The position numbers were made by a program, and so were the translations under genes. The notes under the pieces were generated by a model that had not been told where the DNA came from, made no database searches, and saw nothing but the letters and a program-made list of their open reading frames with translations. Shown here piece after piece: positions 29,683-39,000 of a DNA stretch of 64,000 nucleotides; positions within the stretch are counted from its first letter, which is position 1; every line of letters begins with the position of its first letter. The stretch is from CAWJPY01 sp963844865 (lineage in GTDB: Bacteria > Acidobacteriota > Thermoanaerobaculia > Thermoanaerobaculales > Sulfomarinibacteraceae). The stretch is from NCBI GenBank assembly GCA_963844865.1, contig CAWJPY010000006.1, positions 496,001 to 560,000 on the forward strand, in the 5' to 3' direction.

Positions 29683-31647
29683 ATGGCGCTCAAATGGCTC
29701 CGTGACCAGTTCAAGCACCTCAAGATCATCCTGTGGGCGGTCGTGGCGGTGTTCATCCTCCTGGTCTTCGTGGACTGGGGGTCGGGCCGTTCCGGTCGCG
29801 GCGGCGGCGGGAACGTGGCTCTCAAAGTGGGCAACCGCGTCGTCTCGGACACCGAGTTCGTCGCCGAGATGCGACGCTTGAACGACCGTTTCCAGCAGAT
29901 CTACGGCGAGCGCTGGAACGACGTCCGCGACCAGATCAACCTGGCCAATCAGACCGCGGGGTACCTCATCAACCGGGAGCTGCTCCTCGAGGTGGCGGGG
30001 CGAGCGGGGCTGGTGGTTTCCGACCGCGAGCTCCAGGAGGGCATCCTGGCCGACCCGCTCTTCCAGCGCCAGGGGGGCGGCTTCGTCGGCAACGATCGCT
30101 ACGCGCAGATCATCCGTGCCTACTTCCAGATGACGCCGAGCCAGTTCGAGCAGCGCTTCGCGGACGACCTGCTCGTGGCCAAGCTCAACGCATTCCTCGA
30201 GGACGGGGTGTGGGTCAGCGACGCCGAGGTGCGGGACCGCTATCGTCGGCAGCATGAGCACGCCGATGTGGAGCTCGTACAGCTGCGCTACGAGCGCTTC
30301 CTGCCCGGCGTCAAGGTGGATGAGGCCCAGGCCCGGGCCTACTACGAGGCCCACGCCTCGGACTATCGCCACGAGGAGCAGCGGGTCATCCGCTATCTGC
30401 TGGTGGACACCTCGCAGCTGCGCCGCACGCTGCCCGCGGACGACGCCCAGCTCAGAACGTACTACGACGAGCACCTGGAGGACTTCGTCCAGGAGGAGCA
30501 GGCCCACGCCAGCCACATCCTGATCCGAGTCGCGGCCGGTGCCTCCGCCGAAGAACGTGCCGCGGCCAAGCTCAAGGCGGAGTCCCTGGCCAAGGCAGCG
30601 CGCGCCGGCGCCGACTTCGCCAAGCTCGCGGCCGAGAACTCGGACGATCCCGGGTCCAAGGACAACGGCGGCGACCTGGGCTGGTTCGGGCGCGGTCAGA
30701 TGGTCAAGGAGTTCGAGGACGCCGTGTTCGGCGCCAAGCCGGGAGATATCGTGGGGCCGGTGGAGAGCCAGTTCGGCTACCACGTCATCAAGGTGGAGGG
30801 CTTCCGGCCGCGGCGGCAGCGGCCCTTCGAAGAGGTCAAGGAGCAGGTGCGGTTCCGCTACCTGGAGGGCAAGGCCACGGCGGAGGCCGAGATGCGGGCC
30901 AACGAGCTTGCGCGTCGCCTCAAGGCCTCCCCGCCCGAGACCGAGGAGGCCTGGCAGAAGATCGCCGACGAGGACGAGGCGGTGGTGCTCAACGTGAGCC
31001 CGCCGTTTGAGCGCGATCAGGCCATCCCCGGCACCGGGTCCGCCACCGATCTCACGCAGACGGTGTTCGCCTCCAAGGTCGGCACCGTGGGTGGGCCCGC
31101 GGCCATACCCCGGGGCTGGATCGTCTGGCAGCTCAGTGAGGTCCGACCCGCCGGCGTGCCCCCGTTCGAGGAGGTCCGGGCCGAGGTGGAGCAGGCGCTG
31201 CGGCGTCAGCAGGCGCTCGAGGCGGCGACCACCAAGGCCGAGGAGCTGGCGGCTCGCTGGCGCGAGGGAGCCGCGGTCAAGAATCTGGCGCAGGAGTTCG
31301 ACGGCACCCCGGTGGAGGCAGCCGATCACCGCTGGGGACAGGCGTTCGGCGCCGTCGGCAGCGCCCTGCTCGTCGACCAGGCCGTGTTCTCCATCAGCGG
31401 GTCCGATCAGGTGGTGGGCCCGATCCGACTGGGTGATCGGGGCGTCGTGGTGGCCCGCGTGAGCAACCTGGAGCGGATGGACGAGACGGCGTTCGAGAGC
31501 GAGAAGGAGAACCTGCGCGACCAGCTCCGTTCCGAGGGCGCGCAGCGCCTGCTGCAGTCGCTCCTGGCCCAGCGACGGCGCCAGACCGCGATCACCGTCA
31601 ACAACGAGCTCATGGCTCGGTACGCGCCCTCCTCCTCCTCGTCGTGA
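29683..31647 (+). CDS. membrane-anchored peptidyl-prolyl isomerase / foldase (PpiD/SurA-like)
   Basis: A 654-residue periplasmic chaperone. One membrane helix (about 14-32) anchors it. A SurA/PpiD N-terminal chaperone region follows (KVGNRVVSDTEFVAEMRRL, LINRELLLEVAGRAGLVVSD). A parvulin PPIase domain lies around residues 265-370 (HASHILIRV, GGDLGWFGRGQMVKEFEDAV, FGYHVIKVEGF). A second, degenerate parvulin-like part follows to the end, and the tail is Ser-rich. Layout matches PpiD, which receives proteins leaving the Sec translocon. It is followed after 10 bases by ruvA, probably on the same transcript. Confidence 0.88.
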   Translation: MALKWLRDQFKHLKIILWAVVAVFILLVFVDWGSGRSGRGGGGNVALKVGNRVVSDTEFVAEMRRLNDRFQQIYGERWNDVRDQINLANQTAGYLINRELLLEVAGRAGLVVSDRELQEGILADPLFQRQGGGFVGNDRYAQIIRAYFQMTPSQFEQRFADDLLVAKLNAFLEDGVWVSDAEVRDRYRRQHEHADVELVQLRYERFLPGVKVDEAQARAYYEAHASDYRHEEQRVIRYLLVDTSQLRRTLPADDAQLRTYYDEHLEDFVQEEQAHASHILIRVAAGASAEERAAAKLKAESLAKAARAGADFAKLAAENSDDPGSKDNGGDLGWFGRGQMVKEFEDAVFGAKPGDIVGPVESQFGYHVIKVEGFRPRRQRPFEEVKEQVRFRYLEGKATAEAEMRANELARRLKASPPETEEAWQKIADEDEAVVLNVSPPFERDQAIPGTGSATDLTQTVFASKVGTVGGPAAIPRGWIVWQLSEVRPAGVPPFEEVRAEVEQALRRQQALEAATTKAEELAARWREGAAVKNLAQEFDGTPVEAADHRWGQAFGAVGSALLVDQAVFSISGSDQVVGPIRLGDRGVVVARVSNLERMDETAFESEKENLRDQLRSEGAQRLLQSLLAQRRRQTAITVNNELMARYAPSSSSS

Positions 31648-31657
31648 CCGCGCGGCA

Positions 31658-32224
31658 ATGATCGCCCGCCTCGCTGGCAGCCTGGTCCTGGTCGAGCCGG
31701 GGGCCGTCGTCGTGGAGTCCGGGGGCGTCGGCTACCTCGTGTCCATCGGCCTCAGGACCTACCGGCAGCTGGCGGGGCGGGAGAACGCCACCCTCTGGAT
31801 CCACACCCGGGTGCGGGACGAGGCCATCGAGCTCTACGGCTTCACGGAGCGCGACGAGCTGGCGGCCTTCGAACGGCTCATCTCGGTGGCGGGTGTGGGA
31901 CCACGGACCGCGCTGGCGGTGCTCTCCGCCATGACGCCGTCGCAGCTCGTGCAAGCGGTGGAGGGAGGGGAGGCGGAGGTCCTGGAGAAGACGCCGGGCG
32001 TCGGTCCCAAGACGGCGCGGCGAATCGTCCTCGAGCTCGCGGGTCGGCTCGAGGTCACGGCCACCGAGGTCGGCGACCAGCGTTCGGACGCGGTGTCCGC
32101 ACTCGTCAACCTCGGCTATCCGCGTCGAGACGCCCAGCGGGCGGTGGACGGGGTCTCGGCGGTGGAGGCTGCCGGGGATCTCGGGGAGCTGCTGCGGCTG
32201 GCCCTCAAGCGCCTGACCCGCTAA
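31658..32224 (+). CDS. ruvA: Holliday junction branch-migration protein RuvA
   Basis: RuvA binds Holliday junctions and loads RuvB. The 188-residue protein has the N-terminal OB fold, with the acidic-pin region VRDEAIELYGF, tandem helix-hairpin-helix motifs (LISVAGVGPRTALAVLS and KTPGVGPKTARRIVLEL, about 73-125) and a C-terminal RuvB-binding three-helix domain (VSALVNLGYPRRDAQRAVD). ruvC is not adjacent. No LexA site is evident upstream. Confidence 0.95.
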   Translation: MIARLAGSLVLVEPGAVVVESGGVGYLVSIGLRTYRQLAGRENATLWIHTRVRDEAIELYGFTERDELAAFERLISVAGVGPRTALAVLSAMTPSQLVQAVEGGEAEVLEKTPGVGPKTARRIVLELAGRLEVTATEVGDQRSDAVSALVNLGYPRRDAQRAVDGVSAVEAAGDLGELLRLALKRLTR

Positions 32225-32233
32225 AGTCCCCTC

Positions 32234-33265
32234 ATGGCCTCAGACGACGTGCTGGCGTCCGCAGCGCTCAGCGATGAGCGGCAGTTCGAGGAGACGCTCA
32301 GGCCGCGCCGCCTCGACGAGTTCGTGGGCCAGGACCGCCTCAAGGCCAACCTGGCGGTGTTCATCGCGGCGGCGCGAGACCGTGGCGAGCCCCTCGATCA
32401 CGTCCTCCTCTTCGGGCCGCCGGGCCTCGGCAAGACCACACTGGCACACATCATCGCCGGCGAGATGGGCTCGGAGCTGCACGTCACGGCGGGGCCGGTG
32501 CTGGAGCGCCCCGGCGACCTGGCCGCCATACTCACCAACCTGGAGCCCGCCGACGTGCTCTTCATCGACGAGATCCATCGCCTGCCGGCGGCGGTGGAGG
32601 AGATCCTCTACCCGGCCATGGAGGACTTCGAGCTCGACCTGGTGATCGGGCAGGGGCCGGCGGCCCGCAGCGTCCGCATCAGCCTGCCACGCTTCACGCT
32701 GGTAGGCGCCACGACCCGCACCGGTCTTCTCACGGCGCCGCTGAGAGACCGCTTCGGCATCGTCCACCGCCTCGACTTCTACCCCGGACGCGACCTCGCT
32801 GAGATCGTGCTGCGCTCGGCCCGGATCCTCGGCTGCGAGGTGGTGGAGGACGCCGGCGCCGAGATCGCCCGCCGCTCCCGGGGCACGCCCCGCATCGCCA
32901 ACCGGCTGCTGCGCCGGGTGCGCGACTTCGCGCACCACCTGGGAACAGGGTCCGTGACGCTGGAGGCGGCCCGTTACGGGCTCGAGCAGATGGAGGTGGA
33001 CGGCTTCGGGCTCGACCACCTGGACCGTCGCCTGCTGGGCACCATCATCGATGTCTATGGAGGTGGACCCGTGGGCCTCAAGGCCCTGGCCGCGTCCCTG
33101 GGGGAGGACCGGGGAACCCTGGAGGACATCTGCGAGCCCTATCTGCTCCAGATCGGCATGCTCCAGCGCACACCCCGGGGGCGGACGGTCACTGACAGGG
33201 CGTACCGCCACCTGGGCTTGGAGCCGCACGGGGTGCGAGGTCCGCTGTTCGAGGATGCCGATTGA
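32234..33265 (+). CDS. ruvB: Holliday junction helicase RuvB
   Basis: RuvB is the AAA+ motor of branch migration. The 343-residue protein has the leader RPRRLDEFVGQDRLKANL, Walker A GPPGLGKTTLAHIIA near residue 60, Walker B VLFIDEIHRLP near 110, sensor GATTRTGLLTAPLRDRFG and the C-terminal winged helix ending TDRAYRHLG. ATG 32234 is 9 bases after the ruvA stop. It overlaps the next gene by four bases (TTGA). Confidence 0.96.
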   Translation: MASDDVLASAALSDERQFEETLRPRRLDEFVGQDRLKANLAVFIAAARDRGEPLDHVLLFGPPGLGKTTLAHIIAGEMGSELHVTAGPVLERPGDLAAILTNLEPADVLFIDEIHRLPAAVEEILYPAMEDFELDLVIGQGPAARSVRISLPRFTLVGATTRTGLLTAPLRDRFGIVHRLDFYPGRDLAEIVLRSARILGCEVVEDAGAEIARRSRGTPRIANRLLRRVRDFAHHLGTGSVTLEAARYGLEQMEVDGFGLDHLDRRLLGTIIDVYGGGPVGLKALAASLGEDRGTLEDICEPYLLQIGMLQRTPRGRTVTDRAYRHLGLEPHGVRGPLFEDAD

Positions 33266-34170
33266 CGGTCGTGCCCGTGATCGTGAACCCCACCGCGGGT
33301 GGGGGTCGCTCGCTGCGCTTCCGCACGGGGCTCGAGAGCGTGGCCCGCGCGTGGGGTGTGGATCTCCAGTGGCGGCCGACCGCAGCGGCGGGGGACGGTG
33401 AGATCCTGGCGCGGGCGGCGGCCGAGGCCGGCGAGGAGCTGGTGCTCGCCTACGGTGGCGACGGGACGTACAACGAGGTGGCCCGCGGCCTGCTCGGCAG
33501 CGGCACGGCGCTGGGGGTCCTCCCTGGCGGCACCACCTCGGTGTTGGCCTACGAGCTGGCGGTGCCGAGACCCCCGCCGAAGGCCTTGCCCGCCCTGCTG
33601 GCGGGCGCCGACGCTGATCTCAGGGTGGGTGCCACCGACCGGGGCGACACCGTCCTTTTGATGCTGTCCTCCGGTCCCGATGCGGTCGTGGTGCGCAGCA
33701 TTCCGCCCGCCGCGTGGCGCCGGGGCGGGAAGACCGAGGTGCTCCTGAAGGCCGTGCGCCTGCTCCTCGGCCGCGAGCCCATGCCGCGTCTGCTCCTGGA
33801 GGTGGACGGCGAGGTCACCGAAGGAGGCTGGGTGATCGCGGGCAAGGCTCGATGCTACGCGGGTCCCTATCACGCCACCCCTGGCGCCGACCCGAGCCGC
33901 CCCGGTTTCGAGGTGGTGGTGCAGCGCAGCGTGGGGCGGTTGGCGGCGGTCGGGTTCGCTCTCGGCATCCCCTTCGGCCGGCACCTGGCACGCCGGGACG
34001 TCGTCCGCCTGCAGGGCGAGCACGTCGTGATCTCCGCCGTGGAGCGCGGCGGCGCCGTGCCCTACCAGGTGGACGGAGACGCGGCCGGGACGCTGCCGGT
34101 GACGCTGACGACCGATCCCAGACGCCTGCGGGTGCGTCTTCCGGGGCCTGCGGGAGGCGGCGGACCGTAG
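33262..34170 (+). CDS. diacylglycerol kinase-family lipid kinase
   Basis: A soluble lipid kinase of the DagK/YegS family (302 residues). The catalytic N-terminal domain has IVNPTAGGGRS near residue 7, the nucleotide motif AYGGDGTYNEVARGLLG near 62 (GGDGT) and LPGGTTSVLAYELAV near 86. The C-terminal beta-sandwich domain ends with YQVDGDAAG, the usual final motif. The TTG start overlaps the ruvB stop. Its substrate may be diacylglycerol, a sphingoid base or a polyprenol; sequence does not decide. Nothing follows for 190 bases. Confidence 0.87.
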   Translation: MTVVPVIVNPTAGGGRSLRFRTGLESVARAWGVDLQWRPTAAAGDGEILARAAAEAGEELVLAYGGDGTYNEVARGLLGSGTALGVLPGGTTSVLAYELAVPRPPPKALPALLAGADADLRVGATDRGDTVLLMLSSGPDAVVVRSIPPAAWRRGGKTEVLLKAVRLLLGREPMPRLLLEVDGEVTEGGWVIAGKARCYAGPYHATPGADPSRPGFEVVVQRSVGRLAAVGFALGIPFGRHLARRDVVRLQGEHVVISAVERGGAVPYQVDGDAAGTLPVTLTTDPRRLRVRLPGPAGGGGP

Positions 34171-34361
34171 GCCTGCCGCTGTCAGCCGCGGGTCCCTGCT
34201 CTGCCGTCAGGCGACAAGCTCCGGGAGCACCACAGCGGGTCTGAGGCAACGGTCCGCGTCAGGGGGGTCTTGAGAGACGTCCACTCGGAGTGTGAGAAGC
34301 GCGTGACCGGCACCCACGCTGTCCTACCCGGCGTGCGGGATCGCGGACCGCCACGGTGCCG

Positions 34362-35300
34362 CTACTGCTCGTCGAGACCCTCGAAGAGCTCCGTGGAGAG
34401 GTAGCGCTCCGAGCTGGACGGCACCACGAACACCACCAGCTTGTCGGCCAGCTCGGGGCGCGCGGCGACCTGGAGCGCCGCGGCGCAGGCGGCGCCGCTG
34501 GAGATCCCGGCCAGGATGCCCTCCTCGCGGGCCATCCGCCGGGCGGTGGCGAACGCGTCGTCGTTTGAGACCTGCACGACCTCGTCGATCAGTGACGTGT
34601 CGAGGTTCTCCGGGATGAATCCGGCCCCGATGCCCTGGATCTTGTGGGACCCCGGCTGACCCCCGGAGATGACGGGAGACGCCTCCGGCTCCACCGCCAC
34701 GATCCGGACCTGCGGCCGCCGCTCCTTCCAGACCCTGCCGACGCCGGTCAAGGTGCCGCCCGTTCCCACTCCGGCCACGAACACGTCCATCTGGCCATCG
34801 GTGTCCTGCCACAGCTCCAGCGCGGTGGTGGTGGCGTGGCCATCGGGGTTGGCGGGGTTGGAGAACTGCTGGGGCATGACCGCGTTCGGGATCTCCGCGA
34901 GGAGCTCTTCGGCGCGTCGGGCGGCGCCGCCCATGCCCTCCGCAGCGGGGGTCAGATGCACGTCGGCGCCGAGAAGGGCGAGCAGGCGCCGTCGCTCCAT
35001 GGACATGGACTCGGGCATGGTGAGCACGCACCGATAGCCACGGGCGGCAGCCACCATGGCCAGGGCGATGCCCGTGTTGCCCGAGGTGGGCTCGACGATG
35101 GTCGACGTGCCGGGGACCAGGGTCCCCTGGCGCTCGAGCGCCTCCACCATGGACACGCCGATGCGATCCTTGACCGAGTGCGCCGGGTTGAAGAACTCCA
35201 GCTTCGCCACCACGTTGGCGGGAAGGCCCTCGGCCATGTGGTTGATCCGGACCAGCGGCGTGTTGCCGACGAGACGTGTGATGTCAGACGCGATTCTCAT
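34362..35300 (-). CDS. cysK: cysteine synthase (O-acetylserine sulfhydrylase)
   Basis: CysK makes L-cysteine from O-acetylserine and sulfide with PLP. The 312-residue protein has the PLP lysine in NPAHSVKDRIG near residue 44, the substrate loop PTSGNTGIALAMVAA near 71 and the phosphate-binding GVGTGGTLTG near 177. ATG 35300 follows GAGGAG, which lies within a perfect 15-base palindrome (35308-35322). It is transcribed away from nothing related; pta lies upstream on the same strand after 63 bases. Confidence 0.93.
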   Translation of the reverse strand: MRIASDITRLVGNTPLVRINHMAEGLPANVVAKLEFFNPAHSVKDRIGVSMVEALERQGTLVPGTSTIVEPTSGNTGIALAMVAAARGYRCVLTMPESMSMERRRLLALLGADVHLTPAAEGMGGAARRAEELLAEIPNAVMPQQFSNPANPDGHATTTALELWQDTDGQMDVFVAGVGTGGTLTGVGRVWKERRPQVRIVAVEPEASPVISGGQPGSHKIQGIGAGFIPENLDTSLIDEVVQVSNDDAFATARRMAREEGILAGISSGAACAAALQVAARPELADKLVVFVVPSSSERYLSTELFEGLDEQ

Positions 35301-35307
35301 GGCGCGC

Positions 35308-35322
35308 TCCTCAGGCTGAGGA
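35308..35322. promoter_or_regulatory. palindrome at the cysK ribosome site
   Basis: TCCTCAG-G-CTGAGGA is a perfect 7+1+7 inverted repeat that includes the cysK ribosome site, 8 bases before the start codon. It could be a repressor operator or an RNA element limiting translation; no regulator is identified. Confidence 0.35.
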
Positions 35323-35363
35323 ACCGCCTGCGACAGCTTCCTATTCTCGACCGAGCTGCGGCG

Positions 35364-37487
35364 TCAGCCCTCCTCGCCGGAGTCGAAGCTGGTCTGCGCC
35401 TGGATGGCGGTGATGACCACGGTGTTGATGATGTCGGGGACCGTGCAGCCGCGGCTGAGGTCGTTGACCGGCTTGCGCAGACCCTGCAGCACGGGTCCGA
35501 TGGCGATGGCGTCGGCGGAGCGCTGGACCGCCTTGTAGGTGTTGTTGCCGGTGTTGAGGTCGGGGAAGATGAACACCGTGGCGCGGCCCGCGACGCTGGA
35601 GGTGGGCAGCTTGGTGCGGGCGACCCCGGCGTCGATGGCCGCGTCGTACTGCAAGGGGCCGTCGATGGCGAGGTCCGGCCGCAGTTCGCGGGCCAGGGCC
35701 GTGGCCTGCTTCACCTTCTCCACGTCCTCTCCCGAGCCCGAGGTCCCGGTGGCATAGGAGAGCATGGCCACCCGTGGCTCGATGCCGAACGCGGTGGCGG
35801 TGTCCGCACTGGCGACGGCGATCTCCGCCAGCTCGTCGGCGTTGGGGTTGGGGACCACTGCGCAGTCACCGTACACCAACACCCGATCCGCCAGGCACAT
35901 GAAGAACACGCTGGAGACGAGCTTGATGTTGGGTCGGGTCTTGATGAACTCGAATGCGGGGCGAACGGTGTGGGCGGTGGTGTGGACGGACCCGGACACC
36001 ATCCCGTCGGCTTCGGCGAGGTGGACCATCATGGTCGCGAAGTACGTGGGGTCGAGCATCACCTCCCGGGCGACCTCCGGGGTGACGCCCTTGTGCTTGC
36101 GGAGCTCGTAGTACGCCCCCGCATAGCGGTCCAGGCTGTCGGAGGTCTGGGGGTTGATGACGTCGACGCCTTCCAGTGGAACGCTCAGCTTCTCGGCGCG
36201 ATCGCGGATCTCCGCCTCGTCCCCGAGAATGGTGAGCCTCACCACCTCCCGCCGCACCAGGGCTTCCACCGCCCGCAGAATGCGCTCCTCATTCCCCTCG
36301 GGAAGGACGATGTGCTTACGGTCCGAGCGGGCGCGCTCCTGGAGGGAGTGCAGGAACAGAGCCGGCGTCATGCGTTCGGGGCGGACGGTGGAGATGCCGG
36401 CCCGGATCAGGTCGGCGTCCACGTGCTGCTCGAACAGGATGCGGGCGGTCTCGATCTTGCGGAAGCTGCGCGGGGTGATGGTGGACGCCACTCGGCTGAC
36501 GTTGATCGAGGTCTCGTAGGTTCCCGTGTCCACCGCCAGCACCGGTAGCTGGGTGCCCCGCAGGCCCTGGATCACCCGGTCCACGGTGTCGGTGGGCTTG
36601 AGTCCGCTGGAGAGCAGGATGCCCGACAGGTTCGGGGTCCGATTGGACATCTGGGAAGCCATCAGCCCGAGAAGGATGTCGGCACGGTCGCCGGCGGTGA
36701 TCACGAGCGCCCCCGACTCGAGGCGATCGATGAGGTTGATGAGCTGCATGGAGCCGATCCGGAAGCCCGACACCAGGTTGTCCAGGTACTGCTCCCCGTA
36801 CAGCACCTCCGCCCTCAGCGCCGCGGCGATCTCGTCCATGCGCGGCTTGGCCAGAATCTGCTCCTCGGGGATGGCGCCGGCGAAGGGGACTCCGGCGGCG
36901 GCCAGGCGCGCCCCGAGAGCCCTCCCGTCGTGCTCCAGGAGGGCCGGATCCACGCGGTTGGCGATGACGCCGAGCAGGTCGCAGCCCCGCTTCGACATCT
37001 GGTCGCGGCTGAGGACGGCGTTGTCGAAAAGCTCCTCGACGCTGCGTTCACGGCCGCTGACGACCAACAGCACCGGCGCGCCCAGGTTCCGGGCGATGTC
37101 CGCGTTGATGTCGAACTCGAAGGCGATGGTCGCGCCCTGGTAGTTGGTGCCCTCGATGAGCACGAACCCGTGCCGGCGCTCGTAGGCTTTGAAGGCGGCC
37201 AGGATCTTCTCGATCAGGTCGTCGTAGCGGCCGGCGGTGACGAGCTCGGTGGCCTCTGCATCGGACACCCCGATCATGGCCTCGGGATCGCAGTCGATGC
37301 CGAACACTGAGCAGATCAGGTTGACGTTGGGGTCAACGGCGGGCGCGCGACCGTTGTCGCCGCGTGCGATGGGTCGGAAGTAGCCGACATCACGGGTCTC
37401 GCGCTCGAGCATGGACATGAGCCCGAGCACGATGGCGCTCTTGCCCGCGCCGGGCCCGGTGGTGGTCAGGTAGAGCTTGTTGGACAT
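35364..37487 (-). CDS. pta: phosphate acetyltransferase, long form with DRTGG domain
   Basis: Pta interconverts acetyl-CoA and acetyl phosphate. The 707-residue length matches the long, E. coli-type enzyme. The N-terminal P-loop-like domain has TTTGPGAGKSAIVLGLMS near residue 9, the DRTGG domain occupies about 215-330, and the C-terminal PTA/PTB catalytic domain starts near 375 (KHIVLPEGNEERILRAVEAL) with SGSVHTTAHTVRPA and YATGTSGSGEDVEKV. ATG 37487 has GAGGT upstream. No ackA lies next to it, so acetate formation or use cannot be told from context. Confidence 0.94.
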   Translation of the reverse strand: MSNKLYLTTTGPGAGKSAIVLGLMSMLERETRDVGYFRPIARGDNGRAPAVDPNVNLICSVFGIDCDPEAMIGVSDAEATELVTAGRYDDLIEKILAAFKAYERRHGFVLIEGTNYQGATIAFEFDINADIARNLGAPVLLVVSGRERSVEELFDNAVLSRDQMSKRGCDLLGVIANRVDPALLEHDGRALGARLAAAGVPFAGAIPEEQILAKPRMDEIAAALRAEVLYGEQYLDNLVSGFRIGSMQLINLIDRLESGALVITAGDRADILLGLMASQMSNRTPNLSGILLSSGLKPTDTVDRVIQGLRGTQLPVLAVDTGTYETSINVSRVASTITPRSFRKIETARILFEQHVDADLIRAGISTVRPERMTPALFLHSLQERARSDRKHIVLPEGNEERILRAVEALVRREVVRLTILGDEAEIRDRAEKLSVPLEGVDVINPQTSDSLDRYAGAYYELRKHKGVTPEVAREVMLDPTYFATMMVHLAEADGMVSGSVHTTAHTVRPAFEFIKTRPNIKLVSSVFFMCLADRVLVYGDCAVVPNPNADELAEIAVASADTATAFGIEPRVAMLSYATGTSGSGEDVEKVKQATALARELRPDLAIDGPLQYDAAIDAGVARTKLPTSSVAGRATVFIFPDLNTGNNTYKAVQRSADAIAIGPVLQGLRKPVNDLSRGCTVPDIINTVVITAIQAQTSFDSGEEG

Positions 37488-37549
37488 GCTGTGACCTCGC
37501 CCGGCGGAGCGCTGGAACAACCCGCCGCCGGCGCCCCTTTCGGCCTCAC

Positions 37550-37558
37550 AGGATAGCA
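37550..37558 (-). promoter_or_regulatory. candidate extended -10 promoter of pta
   Basis: TGCTATCCT on the minus strand has the extended -10 form; no -35 box is visible. It would give a leader of about 55 bases before the pta ATG. Confidence 0.35.
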
Positions 37559-37583
37559 CGTGGGAATGGCCACGGAGCCCCCG

Positions 37584-37614
37584 TCGACAGAACCCTTGTG
37601 ACATCATGTACAAT
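37584..37614 (+). promoter_or_regulatory. candidate purD promoter
   Basis: TCGACA, a 19-base spacer (long) and TACAAT upstream of purD. The box sequences are good but the spacing is poor, so confidence is low. Confidence 0.3.
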
Positions 37615-37698
37615 GTCCGGGAGATGGGACTCCACCGCCGAACGAGACGCCAGCGCGGGGCCCGGGCCGCTGCGGCCTGGGCGGATTGCGAGTAGGTC

Positions 37699-39000
37699 GT
37701 GCGTGTTCTCGTCATCGGCTCCGGAGGCCGTGAGCACGCCATCGTTCACGCCCTCCGCAGGTCGCCCGGCGTCGATGAGATCTACGCGGCACCGGGCAAT
37801 CCCGGCATCGCCCAGGCTGCCGACCTGCTCTCCCTGGCCGCCGACGACCTCCCGGGCATGGCCGAGGCGGCGGCGGATCTCCACATCGACCTCACGGTGG
37901 TCGGTCCAGAGGTCCCCCTCGCCCTCGGCATCGCCGAGGAGTTCGCTCATCGCGGCTTGCGCCTCTTCGGTCCCACACGGGCGGCGGCCGAGCTCGAGGC
38001 GAGCAAGGTGTTCGCCAAGGAGTTCTGCCTTCGTCACGGGATCCCCACCGCTGATGCGGTGGTGGTCCGCGATCGGGACGAGGCGGTTCGCGAGGTCCGT
38101 CGTTGTGGGTTCCCCGCCGTCTTGAAAGCGGACGGCCTGGCTGCTGGCAAGGGCGTGCTGATCGTCACGGACGAGGAGGAGCTGGCGAGCGCGGTCGATG
38201 CTTTCTTCGTCAGACGTCGTTTCGGAGACAGCGCCCAGCGAGTGCTGGTGGAGGAGTGCCTCCGAGGCGTTGAGGTCTCCTACATGGTCATCAGCGACGG
38301 CGCGAACGTGGTGCCGATCGCCACGTCCCACGACTACAAGCGTCTCGAGGATGCTGACCGGGGTCCCAACACCGGGGGTATGGGCGCCCACTCGCCCGCG
38401 CTCGTGATCCCGCCCGGCACCAGCCGCCACATTCTGGACGCCATCGTGCGGCGGACCATCGCGGGGATGGCGTCCGAGGGCCGTGAGTACCGGGGCGTCC
38501 TCTACCTCGGCCTCATGCTCACCGACCGCGGTCCCATGGTGCTGGAGTTCAACTGCCGCTTCGGTGATCCGGAGACCCAGGCCATCTTGTTGCGGCTCGA
38601 CGACAACTTCGCCGAGGTCACGCGCGCCGCGGCCGATGGCCGGTTGCGCGTCCCCACTCTGACCTGGCGGCGGGAGGCGGTCGCCTGCGTGGTGCTCGCC
38701 AGCCGCGGCTATCCGGCGAGTCCGCGGACGGGAGATCCCATCTCCGGCATCGACCAGGCGCTGTCGCTGCCCGGGGTCACGGTGTACCACGCTGGCACCC
38801 GGCTGGAGCATGGCGAGCTGGTCACCGGCGGCGGGCGGGTGCTGTCGGTGTGCGGACGGGCGGCGACCTTGGCCGAGGCCGTCGACCTCGCCTACCGAGG
38901 GGTGGGTGCGATTCACTTCGAGGGCGAGCACCACCGGACCGACATCGGTCGGGACACGCTGGAAAGGTTGCGCGAGGATGCAGGGGACGAACGCGATTGA
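37699..39000 (+). CDS. purD: phosphoribosylamine-glycine ligase (GARS)
   Basis: PurD joins glycine to phosphoribosylamine in purine synthesis. The 433-residue ATP-grasp protein starts VLVIGSGGREHAIVHAL, has the ATP-grasp segments FPAVLKADGLAAGKGVLI and HDYKRLEDADRGPNTGGMG near residue 214, and EFNCRFGDPETQ near 290. The GTG start matches the family N-terminus. It overlaps purE by 23 bases. The two genes catalyse non-adjacent steps of one pathway. Confidence 0.95.
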   Translation: MRVLVIGSGGREHAIVHALRRSPGVDEIYAAPGNPGIAQAADLLSLAADDLPGMAEAAADLHIDLTVVGPEVPLALGIAEEFAHRGLRLFGPTRAAAELEASKVFAKEFCLRHGIPTADAVVVRDRDEAVREVRRCGFPAVLKADGLAAGKGVLIVTDEEELASAVDAFFVRRRFGDSAQRVLVEECLRGVEVSYMVISDGANVVPIATSHDYKRLEDADRGPNTGGMGAHSPALVIPPGTSRHILDAIVRRTIAGMASEGREYRGVLYLGLMLTDRGPMVLEFNCRFGDPETQAILLRLDDNFAEVTRAAADGRLRVPTLTWRREAVACVVLASRGYPASPRTGDPISGIDQALSLPGVTVYHAGTRLEHGELVTGGGRVLSVCGRAATLAEAVDLAYRGVGAIHFEGEHHRTDIGRDTLERLREDAGDERD

